A DNA stretch of 9,872 bases. Source: an uncultured Ruminococcus sp. GTDB lineage: Bacteria > Bacillota > Clostridia > Oscillospirales > CAG-272. The position numbers and the translations under genes were made by a program. Below, piece after piece: positions 6,036 to 9,872 of this stretch. Location: NCBI GenBank assembly GCA_902797495.1, contig CADBTH010000122.1, forward strand, positions 1 through 9,872, written 5' to 3'. Numbering within the stretch: position 1 is the stretch's first letter; every line of letters begins with the position of its first letter. The notes beneath the pieces were generated by a model that saw only the letters and a program-made list of their open reading frames with translations, searched no databases and was not told the DNA's origin.

Positions 6036-6230
6036 TCAGAGACCGAAAACGCTTCTGAGGGAGCTGATTAGAGTTCCCGCCTTGTCGACTATCAGTATGA
6101 AGACTATGATTATTCCCGCGACGGAGAGGAGCATCGACTGCTCGTCGCGTCCCGACTTCGAGAGGATCTGACACGCCGCGGCGACGAGAAGTCCCACTCC
6201 GGCGATCTTGAGTATTATCGAAGGATCCAT
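6036..6230 (-). CDS. spoIIIAC: Stage III sporulation protein AC
   Basis: A 64-residue two-helix membrane protein (68 in B. subtilis) of the SpoIIIAC/AD family. MDPSIILKIAGVGLLVAAACQILSKSG gives the first helix (about 5-23) and a cytoplasmic loop GRDEQ; the second helix is at about 32-50, followed by the AGTLISSLRSVFGL end. All of these are typical of AC. The ATG follows the spoIIIAB stop after two bases (TAAAAATG) without an obvious SD, again implying coupled translation. It acts with AD and AE in the mother-cell engulfing membrane. Confidence 0.95.
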   Translation of the reverse strand: MDPSIILKIAGVGLLVAAACQILSKSGRDEQSMLLSVAGIIIVFILIVDKAGTLISSLRSVFGL

Positions 6231-6232
6231 TT

Positions 6233-6634
6233 TTACAACAGCAGAATGACGGCGAGCGCCGCGGCGGCGGGTGGAAGGTACGCCATCATCGGGCGCCTCG
6301 CCCTCTCCTCTTCCTCCGCCCTCTGCATTTCCTTTTCTGTATGATTTCTGAGGTAAACGGCGTAGTTCAGCGCCGCGCCGTAGTCGGACGAGCAGATATC
6401 TTCAACGAGTCTTCCCGCCTCTTCGTCCGATTCTTCGAGCTCCTTGAGGGAACGGGAGTCTATCACGGACGGGATCGGCGCTCTCGCGTATCTTATCCCC
6501 TCCTCGATCGTCTTCGCGTATCCGTAAATGCGGCGCGCTCTCTCAACTCTCGCGCCGGACTCCTTCAGAAGAGTCCCGGATACCGCAAGACCGGCGAGGA
6601 GCATCAGCGCGGAAAAAACGAGAGGCGCGCTCAT
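6233..6634 (-). CDS. spoIIIAB: Stage III sporulation protein AB (short form)
   Basis: SpoIIIAB is a membrane protein with a cytoplasmic helical domain, resembling type II secretion GspF-like platform proteins, and is thought to work with the ATPase AA. Here 133 residues show an N-terminal membrane helix (about 5-22), then charged helices containing ARRIYGYAKTIEEGIRYARA (the counterpart of the AB region with the conserved 'EIxY...PL' pattern). The middle includes YGAALNYAVYLRNHTEKEM, and a C-terminal membrane helix covers about 118-133. B. subtilis AB has 171 residues, so about 40 residues of the central helical region are missing. The ATG overlaps the spoIIIAA stop as ATGA, with GAGGG about 9 bases upstream. 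Confidence 0.93.
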   Translation of the reverse strand: MSAPLVFSALMLLAGLAVSGTLLKESGARVERARRIYGYAKTIEEGIRYARAPIPSVIDSRSLKELEESDEEAGRLVEDICSSDYGAALNYAVYLRNHTEKEMQRAEEEERARRPMMAYLPPAAAALAVILLL

Positions 6635-7506
6635 TTTTCGTATCCCTCAAAGGAGACTGCGCCCTCTCCGCTCTTCGAGATACCGTAGTAGATACCGAAA
6701 GATCCGCGCCTCTTCGCTTCCGCGATAACGCGGCTATCCCCGCGCGCGTCCGAATGGCACGAGGCGACCACCGCCGCGCCGCATCCCGTCGCGGAGTCGA
6801 CGGCTTCAAGGTCGTCCTCTCTCGCTATCTCATCGCAGATAATGACCTCCGGCGAGAGCGTCCTCACGGCGATCTCGATCCCCTTCGCCCTCGGGTAGCC
6901 GGAGAGAGTGTAAATATGAGACCCGGCGAGTCCCTCGGCGATCTCATACCTCGTGTCCACGACGGCGACTCTCAGCCGTCCCTCTCCTCCTGCAAGCAGA
7001 TAAGCGAGCTCGCGAAGAAGCGTCGTTTTGCCTCCCGCAGGAGGAGCGTATACGAGCACGTTTTTCTTGAAGGACGCTTTCTCCATTATCCCGTAAAGCT
7101 CGTCCGCGAATCCCTCTCTTCTCGACGGGATCCTTATGACGACGGACGAGATATCGGCGACGGAGACGATCCTTCCGCCCTCCGTCACGGCCCTTCCCGC
7201 GACGCCTGCACGCACGCCGTCGGAGGTCACGACGTATCCTTCTTTTATCGTCTCACTGTGTGAGTAGACCGAGTTTCCGCACAGAGACATGACCGTGAGG
7301 CGCATCTCGTCCCTCGTGCAGACGACCCCGGTGGGGACGGTCTTTCCCGATACCGTGAGGCAGACGTCAGACCCTGCGACGGCTCTGATCTCGTCGCACT
7401 CCCCGCACCGCCTTATAAACGACGTGAGAGCTGACGCGATCCGCGAGGGAAAATAGCACGCCGCCCTCACGGCATAGCTTTGCGCGCCGCTTTGAGTTGT
7501 TATCAT
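6631..7506 (-). CDS. spoIIIAA: Stage III sporulation protein AA (secretion-type ATPase)
   Basis: SpoIIIAA is a cytoplasmic P-loop ATPase related to type II/IV secretion ATPases, needed in the mother cell for the SpoIIIA channel. The 291-residue protein (307 in B. subtilis) has an N-terminal domain with the SDGVRAGVAGRAV region (about 95-107) and RIPSRREGFADEL (125-137). Its Walker A is APPAGGKTT (154-162), in which alanine replaces the first glycine; this still fits the [AG]xxxxGK[ST] pattern. The sequence VVDTRYEIA is at 182-190, the Walker B is VIICDEI (221-227), and ASCHSD is near 248-253. The start is the ATG at 7504-7506, with AAAGGGGG 7 bases upstream; the GTG at 7524 would lie in front of that SD and at or before the likely transcription start. 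First gene of the operon. Confidence 0.96.
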   Translation of the reverse strand: MITTQSGAQSYAVRAACYFPSRIASALTSFIRRCGECDEIRAVAGSDVCLTVSGKTVPTGVVCTRDEMRLTVMSLCGNSVYSHSETIKEGYVVTSDGVRAGVAGRAVTEGGRIVSVADISSVVIRIPSRREGFADELYGIMEKASFKKNVLVYAPPAGGKTTLLRELAYLLAGGEGRLRVAVVDTRYEIAEGLAGSHIYTLSGYPRAKGIEIAVRTLSPEVIICDEIAREDDLEAVDSATGCGAAVVASCHSDARGDSRVIAEAKRRGSFGIYYGISKSGEGAVSFEGYEK

Positions 7507-7527
7507 CCATCCGCCCCCTTTCACTTA

Positions 7528-7556
7528 AATCTATTAAGACAAGCCGCCGATTATTC
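7528..7556 (-). promoter_or_regulatory. Candidate sigma-E promoter of the spoIIIA operon
   Basis: In B. subtilis spoIIIA is transcribed by the mother-cell factor sigma-E. On the minus strand here GAATAAT (7550-7556) matches the KMATATT -35 pattern at six of seven positions. After a 14-base spacer comes AATAGATT (7528-7535), which matches the CATACAHT -10 pattern at six of eight. Position directly in front of spoIIIAA is right, and there is no good sigma-A alternative. The implied leader is short (about 15 bases before the ATG). Confidence 0.55.
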
Positions 7557-7563
7557 CGGAGAA

Positions 7564-7605
7564 CAAAAAGAAAAACGGCGGGCTCAATCAGAGTCCGCCG
7601 TTTGC
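7564..7605 (-). terminator. Rho-independent terminator after the yjbQ-like gene
   Basis: On the minus strand AAACGGCGGACTC pairs with GAGCCCGCCGTTT (one internal mismatch) around a five-base loop, followed by TTCTTTTTG, a clear U-rich tail. It begins about 12 bases after the stop codon and separates the metabolic operon from spoIIIA. Confidence 0.88.
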
Positions 7606-7617
7606 AAACGTATGGAA

Positions 7618-8238
7618 TTATCTCTTTTGCTGAAGCGTGTAGTGGACGTCGTCCGCCTTTTCCTCGTCCGTGTACTTGCGCAGGGTGTTGATGACCTCGC
7701 CGTTGTTGAACGTGCGGTCTTCAACGTCCTCAGTCGTACCCATGACGGTGACGTTGAGCTGTCTGTGTCTTGCGCGTACCTGGTCCCAGTCAACGAAGTA
7801 GATGTGAGCGAATTCGCCGCCGTCGAGCTTGCCGTCCTTGATCGTCATCGTTTCGCTTCTGCCGAAGAAAACGCTGCGGAGGTGAGCGTCGGTATTGAGG
7901 CTCGTGAAGTCGCCGGGCTCGTTGACGAATCTGCCGAACTGTGTGTGGATCGGACCGGGATGGGCGTACTCGTTCGTCTCGGAGTAGTCGGGGACGAGCT
8001 TCTGCATGATCTTGAGCAGGTCGTGCTGAAGGTACTCGAGGTCGTACTTGTCGAGGTCGTGGGAGCACTCCTGAACCATTACGGAGCAGGTGGTGTGGTG
8101 GGACGCCATCGTCACCGTGCCGTTCTTTACGCCGGAAGCCTCGACGATCTCAAGGATCTCCTTGGAAACGTCGTGGAACGTCGGTCTCCATCCTCTGGAC
8201 TGAAGCTCGATCTCTTTCTGATAAACTTTGAATTCCAT
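7618..8238 (-). CDS. YjbQ/UPF0047 family protein, enlarged form
   Basis: The YjbQ family has a compact metal-dependent fold; some members are annotated as secondary thiamine-phosphate synthases on weak activity, and the true substrate is generally unknown. The 206-residue protein contains the family core: an N-terminal strand, helix EILEIVEASGVKNGTVTM (27-44), HHTTCSVMVQE (47-57) with the His-Thr-Thr motif, LNTDAH (114-119), and DGKLDGGEFAHIYFVDWD (135-152). Usual members have about 130-140 residues. Here an extra segment at about 85-113 (including EYAHPGPIHTQFGRF) sits before the NTDAH motif, and a charged tail of about 35 residues follows the last strand (VTVMG). ATG start with AAGGAG eight bases upstream. 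Last gene of the sugar-phosphate type operon, 28 bases after the SIS gene. Confidence 0.9.
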   Translation of the reverse strand: MEFKVYQKEIELQSRGWRPTFHDVSKEILEIVEASGVKNGTVTMASHHTTCSVMVQECSHDLDKYDLEYLQHDLLKIMQKLVPDYSETNEYAHPGPIHTQFGRFVNEPGDFTSLNTDAHLRSVFFGRSETMTIKDGKLDGGEFAHIYFVDWDQVRARHRQLNVTVMGTTEDVEDRTFNNGEVINTLRKYTDEEKADDVHYTLQQKR

Positions 8239-8266
8239 TGTTTTATCTCCTTGTATTTGAAATATC

Positions 8267-8884
8267 TTATTTTTCGTCGTGAACGTTCTTACCGTTCAGT
8301 CTCTCGCCGACGGCGCCGCCCGGGTGGATAACGGCGAACTGCTCGTTCTTGTATCCCGTCTCGTAGATGAGCGCGGTCTGGAGAGTGTGGAAGATGACCG
8401 CGAGGGACGTCGAGGACGTCGTTCCCTGCGCGTTGTAGGGGTCGGTCTCGCGGTTGACGTACTGCTTCAGTACGACGTCGGCGACCTCGGCGAGGTGGGA
8501 GTCCTCGTTCTCCGTGACCGTGATGATCTTCACTCCCTTGCTCTTGCAGATATCCGCTATCGGGAAAAGCTCCTTCGTCTTCCCGCCGCGGGACGCGAGG
8601 ACTATCGCGTCGCCCTCGTGGAGAAAGCCCATTCCGCCGTGGATCGCCTCCGCGGGGGATATGAATTTTGCAGAGAGCTCGATGCAGCAAAGAAGATGCG
8701 CGAAGTGCTGACAGATGATACCGGAGTGTCCGCAGCCGGACGCGCCGATGCAGCGTGCGCTCTTCAGTATCTCAACCGCCTTCGAGAACTGTTCCGGGTC
8801 AAAGTGGCGTTCCATATCGCGGACGCACTCCGACTCGATCGTATACACCTCTCTGACGTGGGAGAGAGTTTCTTCGTTAAGCAT
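8267..8884 (-). CDS. SIS-domain sugar-phosphate isomerase-like protein
   Basis: SIS domains bind phosphosugars. This 205-residue protein is a single SIS domain of the KpsF/GutQ/KdsD (arabinose-5-phosphate isomerase) type: GASGCGHSGIICQHFAHLL (47-65), SPAEAIHGGMGFLHEGD (76-92), LASRGGKTKELFPI (96-109), QGTTSSTSLAVI (153-164) and the diagnostic HPGGAVGERL (187-196). It lacks the C-terminal CBS pair found in KpsF/GutQ. His187 and His82 are kept. The Lys of the usual GxGKSG is His53 here, and the Glu of the usual SGET motif is Lys102, so ordinary arabinose-5-phosphate isomerase activity is doubtful. ATG start with GAGGTGA about 5 bases upstream; 9 bases separate it from the upstream isomerase gene. 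Alternative roles are isomerisation of another phosphosugar or a binding/sensing role. Confidence 0.9.
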   Translation of the reverse strand: MLNEETLSHVREVYTIESECVRDMERHFDPEQFSKAVEILKSARCIGASGCGHSGIICQHFAHLLCCIELSAKFISPAEAIHGGMGFLHEGDAIVLASRGGKTKELFPIADICKSKGVKIITVTENEDSHLAEVADVVLKQYVNRETDPYNAQGTTSSTSLAVIFHTLQTALIYETGYKNEQFAVIHPGGAVGERLNGKNVHDEK

Positions 8885-8893
8885 TGCGTCACC

Positions 8894-9595
8894 TCATGCG
8901 TGAAGTTCGTCCCACGCGCGTCTGACGGCGGAGATCATCTCCTCCGCGAGAGCGAGCGGGTCGGCGGCCTTCGCGATCGCGCTCGAGCAGCCCGACGCGG
9001 AAGAGCCCGCTTTAATTATATTATAGCAGTCATCTCCGCATGAAATTCCCGCGGACGGGAAAGGAAGGATATCGGGGTTGATCTCTCTTATGACCTTGAT
9101 GACCTCGTCGACGTATTCGCGGTCGGCGGGACGTCCCGTACCGATCAGCTCCGTCGGCTCAGCGACGAGGATGTTCGGCGCGAGAGACGCGACGGCTTTT
9201 ACTTCCTCGATACTGTCGGCGCAGACTATGGTCGCAAGACCGACCTCGTCGGCGCGGCGTATCGCCTTTTCAAGCTCGGAAAGAGTCAGCTTATGTTCCG
9301 CGTGATTCAGCATACATCCGACGGCTCCGGCGTCCTTCAGCGCCTCGGGAAGAGTTCTTCCCATTCCGCGGCCGACGGGGAGGCTGTCCATGTGCTGAGA
9401 GTACACGTGGACGCGCTTTACCTGAGACGCGACGTTTCTGATCTCCGTATCGGGGATGTCGAGTATCACGTCGATCCCGTACTTTTCCGAGAGGCGGTCG
9501 AAGCCCTTCGCGATCTCGACGAGACGGTCGCCGTACATATAGCACTTCGGACCGAACTCGAAGAACGGCTCCGTTATCTTATAATCCTTGTACAT
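8894..9595 (-). CDS. Archaeal-type triose-phosphate isomerase family protein
   Basis: A TIM-barrel isomerase of about 230 residues, resembling archaeal TIM rather than the 250-residue bacterial enzyme. Landmarks are VYSQHMDSLPVGRGMGR (64-80), DAGAVGCMLNHAEHKL (88-103) with candidate catalytic His98, ATIVCADS (121-128), and VAEPTELIGTGRP (144-156) with candidate catalytic Glu146. The phosphate-binding end includes SAGIS (181-185) and SASGCSSAIAKA (199-210). At the N-terminus the usual Asn-x-Lys is changed: EFGPKCY (13-19) keeps a lysine (Lys17) but not the asparagine. This suggests an aldose/ketose phosphate other than, or besides, dihydroxyacetone phosphate, such as a tetrose phosphate; that is inference. 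The ATG shares a base with the stop of the upstream ceramidase-like gene (TAATG). A second, bacterial-type tpiA elsewhere in the genome would support a specialised role. Confidence 0.88.
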   Translation of the reverse strand: MYKDYKITEPFFEFGPKCYMYGDRLVEIAKGFDRLSEKYGIDVILDIPDTEIRNVASQVKRVHVYSQHMDSLPVGRGMGRTLPEALKDAGAVGCMLNHAEHKLTLSELEKAIRRADEVGLATIVCADSIEEVKAVASLAPNILVAEPTELIGTGRPADREYVDEVIKVIREINPDILPFPSAGISCGDDCYNIIKAGSSASGCSSAIAKAADPLALAEEMISAVRRAWDELHA

Positions 9596-9872
9596 TACTT
9601 CACCTCGTCATAGAGCTCTGCGAGCTTTGCGGTGATGATGTCGCCGCACTCGGGGCCGAACGAGGAGTTGCCGACCTCGTAGCCGCCTTCGGCGAGAGAT
9701 TCGGGCGTGTAGAAGTAACCGGGCGACGCGCCGTTGGTGACTTCAATGAGGAATCCCTTCTTGCCTCTCGACTCCGCGAACTGTCTCATTCTGATGCCGT
9801 ACTCGACGAAGATCTCGCCCTGCATATAGAACAGAGCCGTGTCGCCGATCGTGACGACTCCGCATTCGAGAG
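9595..9872 (-). CDS. Neutral/alkaline ceramidase-like hydrolase, C-terminal fragment of the domain (runs off the right edge)
   Basis: Only the last 91 residues are visible and the frame is open to the window edge. The order of motifs fits the end of the neutral/alkaline non-lysosomal ceramidase catalytic domain: VVTIGDTALFYMQGEIFVEYG (counterpart of the family's 'IGD.A..g.PGE.F.E.G'), then LIEVTNGASPGYFYTPESL (counterpart of 'NG..GY.PT.E'), then GGYEVGNSSFGPECGDII (counterpart of 'GGYE...s.fGP.a...'). In the Clostridia such proteins often lack a signal peptide and occur in carbohydrate gene clusters, so a ceramide substrate should not be assumed; the metal-binding N-terminal half is not in view. 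It overlaps the next gene by one base. Confidence 0.8.
   Translation of the reverse strand, partial: LECGVVTIGDTALFYMQGEIFVEYGIRMRQFAESRGKKGFLIEVTNGASPGYFYTPESLAEGGYEVGNSSFGPECGDIITAKLAELYDEVK

Noticed and set aside
7480..8331. Plus-strand open frame of 283 codons opposite the yjbQ-like gene
   Set aside because: It runs through the yjbQ-like terminator and the spoIIIA promoter region, has no SD, is Val/Leu/Arg-rich, and is simply antisense to a clear family member.
8279..9043. Plus-strand open frame of 254 codons opposite the SIS and TIM genes
   Set aside because: Antisense to two conserved genes with recognised motifs, Arg/Val-rich composition, no SD; long open antisense frames are expected in this GC-rich codon usage.

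Overview
The window looks like chromosome from a GC-rich, endospore-forming anaerobe of the Clostridia (an uncultured gut-type lineage is my guess). The evidence is a complete eight-gene spoIIIA sporulation operon, a clostridial-type CarD regulator, a YerB-like DUF3048 lipoprotein and small clostridial-style gene spacing. All protein genes lie on the minus strand; the only plus-strand gene is one tRNA. I see no insertion sequence, phage gene, CRISPR array or long repeat, and no gene-free stretch longer than about 300 bases.

Right-hand to left-hand (direction of transcription): (1) 9872-7618 is the end of a sugar-phosphate type operon: the C-terminal end of a neutral/alkaline ceramidase-like hydrolase, an archaeal-type triose-phosphate isomerase homologue, a stand-alone SIS-domain isomerase and an enlarged YjbQ-family protein, closed by a terminator. 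The TIM and SIS proteins both lack residues expected in the best-known members of their families, so the pathway is not obvious; this is the most interesting part of the window. (2) 7556-2891 is spoIIIAA-AB-AC-AD-AE-AF-AG-AH in the canonical order, behind a plausible sigma-E promoter and ended by a GC-rich hairpin. It encodes the mother-cell half of the SpoIIIA-SpoIIQ feeding-tube complex. Most junctions overlap by a few bases. SpoIIIAG has a strong Shine-Dalgarno but no normal start codon after it, and AB, AF, AG and AH are clearly shorter than in Bacillus subtilis.

(3) 2872-1336 is a two-gene unit behind a near-consensus sigma-A promoter: an unrecognised 106-residue protein overlapping a DUF3048 (YerB-like) lipoprotein, then a terminator. 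(4) 1212-577 is carD with its own good promoter and terminator. (5) 359-1 is the start of smpB (trans-translation), divergent from tRNA-Val(GAC) at 440-516, which ends in a long perfect hairpin. Both the smpB and the tRNA promoters have a TTGCAA -35, a 17-base spacer and an extended -10.

Most of the window is ordinary core-genome content. The functional assignments come from recognising family motifs by eye; no search was run.
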